From assembly GCF_013204855.1 (NCBI RefSeq), contig NZ_JABMKZ010000054.1:1-42444 (forward strand): a DNA stretch of 42,444 bases. Direction: 5' to 3'. Shown here one piece after another: positions 33,890-42,312 of this stretch. Origin of the DNA: Paenibacillus alba. GTDB lineage: Bacteria > Bacillota > Bacilli > Paenibacillales > NBRC-103111. The notes under the pieces are model-generated. The model was not told the origin of the DNA. It did not search any database and saw only the letters and a program-made list of their open reading frames with translations. A program made the position numbers and the translations under genes. Position 1 is the stretch's first letter. The number at the start of each line of letters is the position of its first letter.

Positions 33890-34794
33890 TTCTGATCCCG
33901 CTGAACACGGGCTTTCACCGATTTGGCGTAATCAGAGGGAGACATGCCAACCGCTTTCTTAAAGTCCCTCGAGAAATAGTGTATGCTCGTATAGCCAAGC
34001 ATTGCAGCAATTTCTGTGAAATTGTAGGGCTCTTCGCGAATCAATGTTTTCGCTTGCTCGATCTTGAGAGACTTGAAGGTTTCCATGACACTGGTTTGCA
34101 ATTGCGTTTGGAAGAGCTCCTTTAAGCGGCTTTTGCCCAAGTGAAAAGTTTGACATAAGTGGTCTTGGGTGAAAGATTGCGAGAGATTGGCTTGCATATA
34201 GGTAATAATTTGCTGAACAATTCGTTGTTCAGCTTTTTCTTTTTGTAGAGAAGATTGTTTCACAGTCTCTTGGATAAATGACTGGTCTTGATGCCTGATT
34301 AAAGTAATGAGCAGCAGCTCTAAGTTGGATTTGATGACTTGCTCAGAGCCAAATGGTGCAGACGGATTCCTCGCCAAGTGATGAACGGCAGATTGATCAA
34401 AAGGGGGAAGGAAAGCTTGAAATCCTTCTTGGATAATTAAAGAAAGCATATTGCGTTCCCGATCGCCTAAAGCAATGATTTTATTCTCAAAATGGGACAT
34501 CGCCGGGGATATGCATTCGAATGATATGACAATCAGATTTGGCGGCTTATGCTCATGCTTCACACTAACGGTATGGAATTCCTCTGGTTTATGAAAGATC
34601 ATATTCCCCTGGCGCAGCGTATGGACCTGATCATCGGCACGCACCTCAACTTCGCCTTTATCGACGTACAGCAACTCCCAGAAGTCATGCTGCTCTCCCT
34701 CAAAAACATACCCTTTGGCATATTCGAAATAATGAAAGGAAATAAGGTTTTGAATGATTAGTGACTCTTGAAGCTGCAAGCGTGGAAATTTCAT
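33886..34794 (-). CDS. AraC-family transcriptional regulator with cupin sensor domain
   Basis: A 302-residue regulator. The N-terminal cupin-like domain (about 20-110; QHDFWELLYVDKGEVEV, GNMIFHKPEEFHTV) probably binds a small ligand such as a sugar. The C-terminal AraC domain (about 195-295) has two helix-turn-helix units, including FTQDHLCQTFHLGKSRLKELF and FTEIAAMLGYTSIHYFSRDFKK with the family end motif GMSPSDY. AAAGGTCGG precedes the start. It is transcribed divergently from the isomerase/dehydrogenase pair, which it likely controls. Its 3' end overlaps the convergent secreted-protein gene by 4 bases with no terminator between. Confidence 0.93.
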   Translation of the reverse strand: MKFPRLQLQESLIIQNLISFHYFEYAKGYVFEGEQHDFWELLYVDKGEVEVRADDQVHTLRQGNMIFHKPEEFHTVSVKHEHKPPNLIVISFECISPAMSHFENKIIALGDRERNMLSLIIQEGFQAFLPPFDQSAVHHLARNPSAPFGSEQVIKSNLELLLITLIRHQDQSFIQETVKQSSLQKEKAEQRIVQQIITYMQANLSQSFTQDHLCQTFHLGKSRLKELFQTQLQTSVMETFKSLKIEQAKTLIREEPYNFTEIAAMLGYTSIHYFSRDFKKAVGMSPSDYAKSVKARVQRDQN

Positions 34795-34942
34795 GCTGTC
34801 CGACCTTTCTGTTTCAGGTTAATGAATCCATCCTCAATTTTACCATACTCGTTTTTGGAAAGTGCAAATAAATCGGCTTTTTAGGTAAATATTCTCGTTA
34901 TGTACTCTTCTATAATAAATGATAGAGACGGAGGAGATAACG
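34795..34942. promoter_or_regulatory. Divergent control region between AraC regulator and isomerase gene
   Basis: A perfect TATAAT at 34911-34916 faces the isomerase gene, but no good -35 lies 16-18 bp upstream, as expected for an activator-dependent promoter. On the minus strand TAAAAT (34837-34842) with TTGCAC (34862-34867, 19 bp) could serve the regulator gene. No clear AraC-type direct repeat was seen. Confidence 0.35.
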
Positions 34943-35785
34943 ATGAAAAAAGGAATCAATATTTGGTCATTTCCAAGTTCACTGAAAGTGAAAGAAGCGA
35001 TTGTATTAGCGAAAAACGCTGGATTCGATGGGATTGAGCTCGCATTGAATGAGACTGGTGAGTTGAGTCTGGAAAGCACAGCAGAAGAAATCAAAGGTTA
35101 CCGTCAGCTAGCGGATGAAACGGGTATTGCCATCAGCAGCCTAGCTAGTGGTTTATATTGGACTTATTCCTTAACAAGCAGCAATCCGCAGATCCGTGAG
35201 AAAGCGAAAGCGATCGTCAAAAAACAGCTTGAGTTTGCTGCGATTCTTGGTGTGGATACGATCCTTGTGGTGCCAGGAGCCGTTGGGGTAGATTTCATCC
35301 CCGATGCGGAGGTCGTACCTTATGATCAGGCTTACGACTATGCTTTGGAAGCGCTGCAGGAGCTGTCTGCAGAAGCCAAAGCGCAAAACGTTTCAATTGG
35401 AATCGAAAATGTATGGAACAAATTTTTGCTGTCTCCTTTAGAAATGAGAGACTTTATTGATAAAATCAACTCCCCATTTGTTGGCGCTTACTTTGATGTA
35501 GGGAACGTGCTTTATTCCGGTTACCCTGAGCATTGGATTGCTATTTTGAATAAACGAATCAAAAAAGTACATTTCAAAGATTATCGCCGCACAGCTGGAG
35601 GCTTGCATGGCTTTGTAGATTTGCTTGCCGGTGATGTGAATTATCCAGAAGTCGTGAAAGCGCTAGAAGCGATCGGTTATGACGATTATGTTATTGCAGA
35701 AATGATTCCGGGGTATACCCATTACGGCGAACAAATCATTTTCAATACATCAGGTGCTATGAATGCAATCTTAGGGAGGAACTAA
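34943..35785 (+). CDS. Sugar phosphate isomerase/epimerase (xylose isomerase-like TIM barrel)
   Basis: A 280-residue cytoplasmic enzyme of the AP endonuclease 2/xylose isomerase-like superfamily, which isomerises or epimerises sugars and inositol-type compounds. Metal-ligand segments visible along the barrel are DGIELALNE, GIENVWNKF, AYFDVGNVLYSG and KKVHFKDYRR, ending in YVIAEMIPGYTH. The ATG at 34943 has GGAGGAGAT upstream; an in-frame ATG at 34919 lacks a site. It is 2 bp from a Gfo/Idh/MocA dehydrogenase, a common pairing in catabolism of sugars, sugar acids or inositols. The exact substrate cannot be read. Confidence 0.9.
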   Translation: MKKGINIWSFPSSLKVKEAIVLAKNAGFDGIELALNETGELSLESTAEEIKGYRQLADETGIAISSLASGLYWTYSLTSSNPQIREKAKAIVKKQLEFAAILGVDTILVVPGAVGVDFIPDAEVVPYDQAYDYALEALQELSAEAKAQNVSIGIENVWNKFLLSPLEMRDFIDKINSPFVGAYFDVGNVLYSGYPEHWIAILNKRIKKVHFKDYRRTAGGLHGFVDLLAGDVNYPEVVKALEAIGYDDYVIAEMIPGYTHYGEQIIFNTSGAMNAILGRN

Positions 35786-35787
35786 TC

Positions 35788-36807
35788 ATGCTGAGAGTCG
35801 GATTAATCGGAGTAGGTTTTATGGGACGCACGCACATTGATAATTATGTTCGCCTTGAAGCGGAAGGCGTTCCGATCAAACTTGTCGCTTTATGTGATAT
35901 CGATGAGACTAAGCTCTCAGGTCAAGGAGCTGGCGGCAATATTGAGACGACAGGTTCAAGCGTTGATTTCAGCCAGTTTCATAAATATACAAGTGTTGCT
36001 AACATGCTCGAGAAAGAGCAATTGGATTGTGTCAGCATTACATTGCCTACGTATTTGCACAAAGAAATTTCAGTTCAATGTCTGAATCACGGTGTTCATG
36101 TACTATGTGAGAAGCCGATGGCACTGAATGCGGAAGAATGTCAGGAAATGATCCAAGCTGCAGAAGCTAATGGGAAACAGTTATTGATCGGACAATGCTT
36201 GCGATTCTGGCCTGCTTACGTCTATCTGAAGCAAGCCGTGGAAGAACAAACGTATGGCAAAGCGTTATCCGGTTATTTCTACCGTGGCGGCGCTACGCCA
36301 ACTTGGGGGCCGTGGCTGATCGAGAAGGATAAGAGCGGCGGAGCTTTGTTGGATATGCATGTCCATGATATTGATACAATCAATTGGTTGTTTGGCAAAC
36401 CGGAATCGGTTTCGTGCTTGGCGAAAAATGTCGTGCCTGGCAGCGGTTACGATGTTGTCTCCACCAACTATTTGTACGAGGATGGCAAAGTTATTAATGC
36501 GCAAGCCGACTGGACACTCGAAGGCGATTATGGATTCGATATGCAGTTCCGCGTTAATTTTGAAAAAGGAAATATCATTTTCCAAGGAAATGCTCTGAAA
36601 GTGAATTTGAATGAAGGCGGAGGCTTTCAACCAGAGATTTCTGCGGAAATGGGTTATTACCAAGAAATCAAGTATTTCGTTGAAACGTTGATTCAAGGTG
36701 CAGTTATTCCAACGGAAACGGCTTACAGCACGCTTGACAGCATTGAAATTGCCGTTGCAGAGATTGCATCAGCAGACAGCCGCGGTGCTTGGGTACAAGT
36801 CAAATAA
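35788..36807 (+). CDS. Gfo/Idh/MocA-family NAD(P)-dependent dehydrogenase
   Basis: A 339-residue oxidoreductase acting on sugar or inositol-like alcohols. The N-terminal Rossmann domain begins MLRVGLIGVGFMGRTHIDNY with the dinucleotide-binding GxGxxG. The family's catalytic lysine is in VLCEKPMALN, and the putative catalytic histidine segment is LLDMHVHDIDTINWLFG. GGGAGGAAC precedes the ATG, and the gene starts 2 bp after the isomerase, so the two act in one pathway. The divergent AraC-type regulator probably responds to the substrate. A terminator follows. Confidence 0.94.
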   Translation: MLRVGLIGVGFMGRTHIDNYVRLEAEGVPIKLVALCDIDETKLSGQGAGGNIETTGSSVDFSQFHKYTSVANMLEKEQLDCVSITLPTYLHKEISVQCLNHGVHVLCEKPMALNAEECQEMIQAAEANGKQLLIGQCLRFWPAYVYLKQAVEEQTYGKALSGYFYRGGATPTWGPWLIEKDKSGGALLDMHVHDIDTINWLFGKPESVSCLAKNVVPGSGYDVVSTNYLYEDGKVINAQADWTLEGDYGFDMQFRVNFEKGNIIFQGNALKVNLNEGGGFQPEISAEMGYYQEIKYFVETLIQGAVIPTETAYSTLDSIEIAVAEIASADSRGAWVQVK

Positions 36808-36826
36808 AACGCAACAGCTGAATACG

Positions 36827-36866
36827 AACCATCAATGCCATGCGGAATGGGTTGATGGTTTTTTTA
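36827..36866 (+). terminator. Terminator after the dehydrogenase gene
   Basis: AACCATCAA (36827-36835) pairs with TTGATGGTT (36852-36860), with inner CCAT/ATGG, followed by six more T residues. Confidence 0.9.
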
Positions 36867-36882
36867 TGGTTATTACTAGCAT

Positions 36883-36912
36883 TTGACTGAAATCGCTTAC
36901 GTAACCTAAACT
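36883..36912 (+). promoter_or_regulatory. Possible SigA promoter of the MATE exporter gene
   Basis: TTGACT (36883-36888) and TAAACT (36907-36912) are 18 bp apart, 30 bp upstream of the start codon. A small palindrome TTACGTAA lies between them. Confidence 0.4.
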
Positions 36913-36942
36913 AAAAGCATTTGAAAGTAAGGAGCATACGAA

Positions 36943-38319
36943 GTGAAAGACACAGAATCAATAGCATCTTGGAAAAAGCTTAGTCTGTTCGCGGTCACAT
37001 GGCCGATCTTCGTTGATTCCGTTCTGCGGATGATGCTGGGAACTGCCGATGTGTTTATGCTAAGTCGAATATCGGATCAAGTCACTGGCGCGGTTGGCTT
37101 GGCGAATGAAATTATTGTGTTTTGTATTCTGATGTTTGGTTTCGTTGGCATCGGAACTAGCGTCGCAGTCGCTCAGAATCTGGGGGCAGGCCGCAAGAAA
37201 GAAGCGAGCCGTATTTCAGCGCTGGCAATCACAATTAACTTGATTTTTGGTATTATCGTAAGTGTTGTCTTAGTTGTTTTTGGTGAATCATTAATGCGTT
37301 TGATGAATTTGGACCCAGGTCAGGTTGACATTGCCAAGAAATATTTAACTTTAATTGGTGCATTCATTTGGGTTGAAGCATTATCCTACGCCATTTCTTC
37401 TGTCTTGCGTTCGAACGGGCAAACTAGAGATGTTATGTATGTTACGCTTGGGGTCAACATCATTCATGTCGTGGGAAACAGTCTGCTCATCTTCGGTAAT
37501 TTAGGATTTCCTGAACTAGGAGTCACTGGTGCCGCGGTATCAACCATCGTAAGTCGGTTGCTTGGACTTATCGTACTCATTGTCATTTTATATCGTAGAA
37601 TCCCTGCACCGATTCGGTTAAAAGACTACATCACCTTTGACAGCCGGATTGTGAAACAGATTCTAAGCATTGGGCTGCCGTCAGCGGGTGAGCATTTGTC
37701 TTGGCAGTCGCAGTACTTGATGATCGTCAGCTTTGTGAATATTATTGGGCAGGTTGCTTTGAGCACGCATGTCTATGTCATGAACGTAACAAATTATTTC
37801 ATGGCACTGGGGATGGCGATCGGCATGGGGACTGAGATCATTATCGGTCATATGGTCGGAGCGGGTGAATTCAAAGCGGCATATCATCGCTTGCTAAAAA
37901 GCCTGCGGATTTGTTTTGTTGTCACTTTTGTCGTGGTTGGCATTGCTGCTATTTTTCGCAAAAATCTGCTTGGATTATTCACGGACAATCCAGACATTAT
38001 CGCAATGGGATCAACGATCTTGCTGCTTTCAATCATCTTAGAGCCTGGGCGTACCTTCAACCTCGTGGTTATCAATTCCCTGCGGGCCGCCGGAGATGCT
38101 AAATTCCCTGTTTTTATGGGCGTTATCTCCATGTGGGGTGTTGCCGTACCGCTCGCTTATTGGCTCGGAATTCATCTGGGCATGGGATTGTTTGGGATTT
38201 GGATTGCTTTTGTAGTCGATGAATGGCTGCGAGGTATCCTGATGTATCTTCGCTGGAAAAGTGGAGCTTGGAAAAGCAAAGCGCTCGTTAAGCCCGTTGG
38301 CGTGGTTCTTACTGAATAG
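36943..38319 (+). CDS. MATE-family efflux transporter
   Basis: Multidrug and toxic compound extrusion family transporter, 458 residues, with twelve hydrophobic helices in two related halves. The first half opens with FAVTWPIFVDSVLRMMLGTADVFMLS, where the PIF and GTADVFMLS segments are typical of the family; the second half repeats this with SIGLPSAGEHLSWQSQYLMI. It probably uses a sodium or proton gradient. The GTG start has TAAGGAGC upstream. It stands alone between two terminators. The substrate is unknown, and no neighbouring regulator is present. Confidence 0.92.
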   Translation: MKDTESIASWKKLSLFAVTWPIFVDSVLRMMLGTADVFMLSRISDQVTGAVGLANEIIVFCILMFGFVGIGTSVAVAQNLGAGRKKEASRISALAITINLIFGIIVSVVLVVFGESLMRLMNLDPGQVDIAKKYLTLIGAFIWVEALSYAISSVLRSNGQTRDVMYVTLGVNIIHVVGNSLLIFGNLGFPELGVTGAAVSTIVSRLLGLIVLIVILYRRIPAPIRLKDYITFDSRIVKQILSIGLPSAGEHLSWQSQYLMIVSFVNIIGQVALSTHVYVMNVTNYFMALGMAIGMGTEIIIGHMVGAGEFKAAYHRLLKSLRICFVVTFVVVGIAAIFRKNLLGLFTDNPDIIAMGSTILLLSIILEPGRTFNLVVINSLRAAGDAKFPVFMGVISMWGVAVPLAYWLGIHLGMGLFGIWIAFVVDEWLRGILMYLRWKSGAWKSKALVKPVGVVLTE

Positions 38320-38327
38320 TATTCCCC

Positions 38328-38364
38328 AAAACACAGACCCTTTTATCGGGGATCTGTGTTTTTT
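38328..38364 (+). terminator. Terminator after the MATE gene
   Basis: AAAACACAGA pairs with TCTGTGTTTT, with CCC/GGG inside, followed by T residues. Confidence 0.85.
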
Positions 38365-38465
38365 GGTTTGGTTATGACATGTCGTAGATGCTACAAATAA
38401 TGCTGCGCTTCTTTGGTATATTTGTTCCAATAGGACGTGAATGTCAACCACTTTTTTAGTGCCAA

Positions 38466-38493
38466 TTGGTTATACAAGCTATTGCCTTAGAAT
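38466..38493 (+). promoter_or_regulatory. Possible promoter of the LysE-type exporter
   Basis: TTGGTT (38466-38471) and TAGAAT (38488-38493) are 16 bp apart. The word ATACAAGCT occurs at 38472-38480 and again at 38500-38508, flanking the -10. The rest of the gap 38365-38528 shows no gene. Confidence 0.3.
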
Positions 38494-38528
38494 AGGATGA
38501 TACAAGCTGTGAATCAACCAATGAGTGG

Positions 38529-39164
38529 GTGAGTGAATTGCAAACGATGCTTAGTTTTTTGCTTTTGGGCATATCTCTGTCGGCACCGATTGGGCCCATT
38601 AATGCCGCTATGCTGGATAGAGGAATAAAGCGGGGATTTCTTCATGCTTGGCTTGTCGGGATTGGAGGCATGTTGGCTGATGTCATTTTGATCATCCTGA
38701 TTTATTTCGGACTCGTGCATTTTCTGACAACGCCGTTCATGAAAACTTTTCTATGGATTTTTGGCTGCTTTATTTTGTTATACACGGGAATTGAAAGCTT
38801 AATCGGAGCCGGGAAGCTCCAGAAGGAAGACTACAAGTCAGAAGAAACGATGGCCAAATCGTTCTTCGCCGGGTTTATTATGTCAATTACCAGCCCGCTG
38901 TCTATTCTCTTTTGGGTGGGGATTTACGGATCTGTTTTAGCAGAAACTATTGCTGAATTTGATAGAAATCACGTTCTGTTGTATACGGGGATGTTATTCA
39001 TAGGAATTATTCTATGGGATCTCTTTATGGCTTCTTTGGCGAGCACCTTTAAACATTTTCTTACACCCCGCTCACTTTCTGTCATCTCGATCATTTCAGG
39101 ATTATCTTTAATTGGCTTTGGCCTGCATTTCGGATTCAAAGCCTTTCATGTCCTCTTTGGCTAA
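38529..39164 (+). CDS. LysE-family exporter (amino acid or related)
   Basis: A 211-residue membrane protein with six hydrophobic helices. The signature SAPIGPINAAMLDRGIKRG near the N-terminus and SITSPLSILFWVGIYG in the middle identify the LysE/RhtB family, which exports amino acids and similar small molecules. The start is GTG at 38529 or TTG at 38538; neither has a strong ribosome site (GGGTGAG at 38527-38533 slightly favours the second). The 3' end overlaps the convergent permease gene by 4 bases without an intervening terminator. The substrate is unknown. Confidence 0.88.
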   Translation: MSELQTMLSFLLLGISLSAPIGPINAAMLDRGIKRGFLHAWLVGIGGMLADVILIILIYFGLVHFLTTPFMKTFLWIFGCFILLYTGIESLIGAGKLQKEDYKSEETMAKSFFAGFIMSITSPLSILFWVGIYGSVLAETIAEFDRNHVLLYTGMLFIGIILWDLFMASLASTFKHFLTPRSLSVISIISGLSLIGFGLHFGFKAFHVLFG

Positions 39165-40501
39165 TGGCGTGGCGATTGTTTCCTCCATTTGAAGCTCATG
39201 CCGAAGGTGACTAGGCCGATGATCACGATAAAAAGAAGACTAACCCAGAAACCGGGGCGGCTAGTCGAATGAAATAGGGTTCCTGTGATTGCAGTGAGGA
39301 TTAGAAGCATCCCGATATACCGTTTCAGCTTGCCCCAACGGGTGAGCTGCAACAACCGACCCGAAGAGAGCAGGATAAAAAGCCAGTTCAAAAGCAGCAT
39401 AATACTAGCCGCCGTACTGACATAAGCATACAGCTTCTCGGGCAATAGAAGGGCCATAAGAACAGCAAGCGCAATACCGCCAGTCGTAAATCCAATGGCT
39501 GGAAGCGGCATTTGTCGAATCCCTTTGGTTCTTTTGGCAAATATAGAAGGGGCATCTTGATCTTGCGCCATAGTAACGAGAATGGTGGTTACGGCAAACA
39601 AAGAGGCGACCATGGTTGAGAAGCCAGCTATGATCAGAATGGCATTGAATACATGAGGGACGAAAGGAAGTCGGTAAGCGCCAAGAGCCGCCTGAAAAGG
39701 GCTCTCTTTGTCTTGCACGGCACCTAGGGGCAGCAGCGTTAAAGCCAGAATGAGCGATGCGATATAGAGGGCAGTTAATACGAGAAGCATCACATTTCCT
39801 GCTTTCTGAGCCTCCTCAGGCCGCTTCAGCCTTGTGGCCATCAGTCCCAAGATTTCAATGCCGCCAAAAGCATAATAGGCATAAATGAAAGAGGACCAAG
39901 CCCCAAGCTGACCTGAAGGCAGAAAGGCTTCTTTTGTCGTAGGAAAATGAGGTTGATGATGACTTCCGGAGATAAATCCAAATACCGCGGCACCTGCAAT
40001 GACGAGAAACAGGAGGATAGCGGATATTTTAATTAAGGCAAAGACGCGCTCTGTGCGCTCAAAAGCTTGATTCCCGGCCAAGATGACACCTAAGCCTAAG
40101 ATGGCATAGAGACAGGCGAATACCCACATGGGGATCGCTGGCAGCCAGAAACGGGAGAAGAGTGATAAGGCAGTAAGCTGGCTTCCCATAATCAGAAGTT
40201 CTGAACTCCAGTAGACCCAACCATTGGCAAAGCCTGCCGAGCGGCCAAAGGCTTTTTTGGCATATGTTTGAAAGGAACCTTGCTGTGGGTCCGCTTGCGT
40301 CATTTTCGCCAGAACATCATAGACCATATAAGTGCCAAAGGCCGCGAGTACAAACATGAAAATGACGGACCCGCCGCCCATTGTCATGCCGATGCCCGAG
40401 CCCAGAAAAAAACCGGTGCCAATCGTACAAGCCACGCCCAGCAAAGACAATTGCCACCAAGCCAGCTTGGCGGTGGATTTATTTTTCTTTTGTTTCGTCA
40501 T
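39161..40501 (-). CDS. APC-family amino acid permease
   Basis: A 446-residue integral membrane protein of the amino acid/polyamine/organocation superfamily with about twelve helices. The first helix carries the substrate-binding glycine-rich break GVACTIGTGFFLGSGIG, and the sixth-helix region reads SSFIYAYYAFGGIEILGL, both family hallmarks. GGAGAG precedes the ATG on the minus strand. A perfect 20-bp AT-rich palindrome (40526-40545) overlapping a TATAAT box lies upstream and may be a repressor site. The amino acid transported cannot be told. Confidence 0.92.
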   Translation of the reverse strand: MTKQKKNKSTAKLAWWQLSLLGVACTIGTGFFLGSGIGMTMGGGSVIFMFVLAAFGTYMVYDVLAKMTQADPQQGSFQTYAKKAFGRSAGFANGWVYWSSELLIMGSQLTALSLFSRFWLPAIPMWVFACLYAILGLGVILAGNQAFERTERVFALIKISAILLFLVIAGAAVFGFISGSHHQPHFPTTKEAFLPSGQLGAWSSFIYAYYAFGGIEILGLMATRLKRPEEAQKAGNVMLLVLTALYIASLILALTLLPLGAVQDKESPFQAALGAYRLPFVPHVFNAILIIAGFSTMVASLFAVTTILVTMAQDQDAPSIFAKRTKGIRQMPLPAIGFTTGGIALAVLMALLLPEKLYAYVSTAASIMLLLNWLFILLSSGRLLQLTRWGKLKRYIGMLLILTAITGTLFHSTSRPGFWVSLLFIVIIGLVTFGMSFKWRKQSPRH

Positions 40502-40525
40502 AGCTCTCCTATACGCAGATAAAGG

Positions 40526-40546
40526 ATAATAACAGCTGTTATTATA
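40526..40546 (-). promoter_or_regulatory. Palindromic operator candidate over the permease promoter -10
   Basis: ATAATAACAGCTGTTATTAT (40526-40545) is a perfect 20-bp palindrome. On the minus strand its first bases form part of TATAAT (40541-40546), about 40 bp before the permease start. A regulator bound here would block the promoter. It lacks the G+C-rich stem and T-run of a terminator. Confidence 0.45.
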
Positions 40547-40581
40547 GCTTGACCATTGGTAAAATATACTGGAGAGGCTTA

Positions 40582-40875
40582 TTAGGCCATTATGGCGAAA
40601 AGGCTGCTATCTTTATGGATTACGTCATAGGAGGCTAGTCGAGCACTGGGGACATTATGACAGCGACCCGTATGCAGTTCGAATGTCCACCCATGCATCG
40701 GACACTCCAGCTCACCGTTCTCTAGTTCTATCGTGTAACCGGAATGGGGGCAGACACTCGATAGCAGTTGATAAGTACCGTCAACCTCTGTAAGAAAATA
40801 GGCTCTGCCTTGTACATGCACCTCCGCTGGGAAGGTTGTAAATTGATCTTTGGTTCCGAGCAGGATTTCTTTCAT
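40582..40875 (-). CDS. Rieske-type [2Fe-2S] protein (ferredoxin-like)
   Basis: A 97-residue soluble protein with one Rieske domain. Cluster ligands are C42/H44 in SVCPHSG and C58/H61 in LECPMHGW, followed by TFELHTGRC. The size and lack of other domains suggest a free electron carrier like the small subunits of nitrite reductase or ring-hydroxylating systems; no partner oxygenase or reductase lies next to it. The ATG at 40875 follows AAGGGG at about 9 bases; an in-frame ATG at 40929 would run through that site. It is separated from the permease gene by about 80 bp on the same strand. Confidence 0.9.
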   Translation of the reverse strand: MKEILLGTKDQFTTFPAEVHVQGRAYFLTEVDGTYQLLSSVCPHSGYTIELENGELECPMHGWTFELHTGRCHNVPSARLASYDVIHKDSSLFAIMA

Positions 40876-40978
40876 GATGGGAATCCCCTTTTTGCATAGA
40901 ATAAGCTCATTTTGCAAGCTAACGTTCATTTTAACCCAAGTCGGAGGAGCAAGGCTACCATAAAGGAGAAATTAACAA

Positions 40979-42076
40979 ATGACGACAACGAATTCCTTAC
41001 AGCAAGCATTTCTGCAAACGGCTTATCCGATCGGCGGCCACGGCAAAAGAAATATTCAAGTGTTAAAAGAAGTTTTGAATCACTATGCAGATGAGCTGGA
41101 CAGTGACCAGTATGGCAAAGGGAAAGTGATTGAAGACTTTCAAGCGGAAATGGCTGCTTTCTTCGGCAAAGAGTCCGCCGTATTTTTCCCTAGCGGCACG
41201 ATGGCGCAGCAAATCGCTTTGCGAATTTGGTGCGATGCCAAAGGGATCAAACGAGTGGCCTATCACCCGTTATGTCATCTGGAGATCCACGAAGAAGACG
41301 GGTTAAAGCAGTTGCATCAGATTGAAGCCGTCTTATTGACAGATAAGGACAAGCTGATCCGGCTCGAGGATGTGCGTGAGCTAAAGGAGGACATCGCCTG
41401 CTTACTGCTGGAGCTGCCTCAACGCGAGATCGGTGGACAACTGCCGGCCTATGAGGAATTAGAAGCTATTTCGAGCTATTGTCGCGAGAAAGGCATCAAG
41501 CTGCATCTCGACGGTGCTAGACTGTTGGAGATTCTCCCTTATTACCAGAGGTCAGCAGCCGAGATATGTGCGCTTTTTGATAGTGTCTATATGTCGTTCT
41601 ACAAAGGGATTGGCGGAATCGCGGGAGCTGTTCTTGCCGGTGATGAGGCATTCACGGAAGAGTCTAAGATATGGAAAAGGCGGCATGGCGGAGATTTAAT
41701 CAGCTTATATCCGTATATTTTAAGTGCTGAATATTACTTCAAGCAGCGCCAAACGAAAATGGGTCAATACTACGAAGAAGCGAAAGAATTAGCGAAGCGA
41801 TACAATCACTGTCATGCTGTTGAAACACTGCCGCTACTTCCGGTAACGAACATGTTTCATGTCCATATCCACGTCCCGAAGGAGGAGCTGGAAGCCATTT
41901 TGATCGCCATGTACGAAACTTGCGGGGTTGGTTTAACTGCTTATCTCAGAGAAAGCGACGAATCAAGCTGTTCGTTTGAAGTATCACTGGGCGACCGGTA
42001 TGGGCATATCCCTAAACAGGTGCTTAGCGATGCGTTTGAATGGCTGGATCTGACATTGCGGGCAAGGTCCGAATAG
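40979..42076 (+). CDS. Threonine aldolase-like PLP-dependent beta-eliminating lyase
   Basis: A fold-type I PLP enzyme of 365 residues from the low-specificity threonine aldolase family. Visible signatures are DQYGKG in the N-terminal part, the cofactor segment VFFPSGTMAQQIALRIW, the PLP-contacting LHLDGARLLE aspartate, and the cofactor lysine K209 in MSFYKGIGGIAGA. It could split threonine or allo-threonine to glycine and acetaldehyde, or act on another beta-hydroxy amino acid. AAAGGAGA precedes the ATG at 10 bases. It is divergent from the Rieske gene and ends just before the terminal repeat region. Confidence 0.9.
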   Translation: MTTTNSLQQAFLQTAYPIGGHGKRNIQVLKEVLNHYADELDSDQYGKGKVIEDFQAEMAAFFGKESAVFFPSGTMAQQIALRIWCDAKGIKRVAYHPLCHLEIHEEDGLKQLHQIEAVLLTDKDKLIRLEDVRELKEDIACLLLELPQREIGGQLPAYEELEAISSYCREKGIKLHLDGARLLEILPYYQRSAAEICALFDSVYMSFYKGIGGIAGAVLAGDEAFTEESKIWKRRHGGDLISLYPYILSAEYYFKQRQTKMGQYYEEAKELAKRYNHCHAVETLPLLPVTNMFHVHIHVPKEELEAILIAMYETCGVGLTAYLRESDESSCSFEVSLGDRYGHIPKQVLSDAFEWLDLTLRARSE

Positions 42077-42117
42077 GTGAGTGAGGCTGCGGTGGGGAGT
42101 CGGGCTTCGGCTTCGGC

Positions 42118-42291
42118 GTGAGTGAGAGTAAGAGTATGCGAATGCGTGAGAGTGAGAGAGTAAGAGTATGCGTATGCGTATGCGTGAGAGAGTAGAGAGT
42201 AAGAGTATGAGTATGAGTATACGTGAGAGAGTATGAGAGTATGCGTATGAGTGAGAGTATGTGAGTATGAATATGCATGTGCACGTGCATG
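42118..42291. repeat. Degenerate purine-rich tandem repeat region
   Basis: About 170 bp built from a few short words (GAGAGTA, GAGTATG, TATGCG, GTGAGA). The plus strand has almost no C outside CG. The 15-mer GAGAGTAAGAGTATG is found exactly at 42124-42138, 42156-42170 and 42195-42209 (spacing 32 and 39). Two 21-base tracts alternate purine and pyrimidine without a break (42166-42186 and 42271-42291). Long opposite-strand frames here read as low-complexity Ser/His/Thr/Leu text and are not considered genes. Confidence 0.85.
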
Positions 42292-42312
42292 GCAAGTCAG
42301 AAATGAGCTGAA

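Noticed and set aside
38415..38447. Minus-strand promoter with TTGACA that could make a small RNA ending at the MATE terminator
   Set aside because: The -35 is perfect but the nearest -10 (AAATAT at 18 bp) is poor, and nothing conserved can be seen in the short transcript.
38472..38508. Direct repeat ATACAAGCT as a regulator site for the LysE-type gene
   Set aside because: Two 9-bp copies 28 bp apart do not fit helical phasing and may be chance in AT-rich DNA; mentioned only with the promoter.
42024..42290. Minus-strand frames with Ser/His/Thr/Leu low-complexity text
   Set aside because: They are translations of the short tandem repeat, with no ribosome site and no composition expected of a protein gene.
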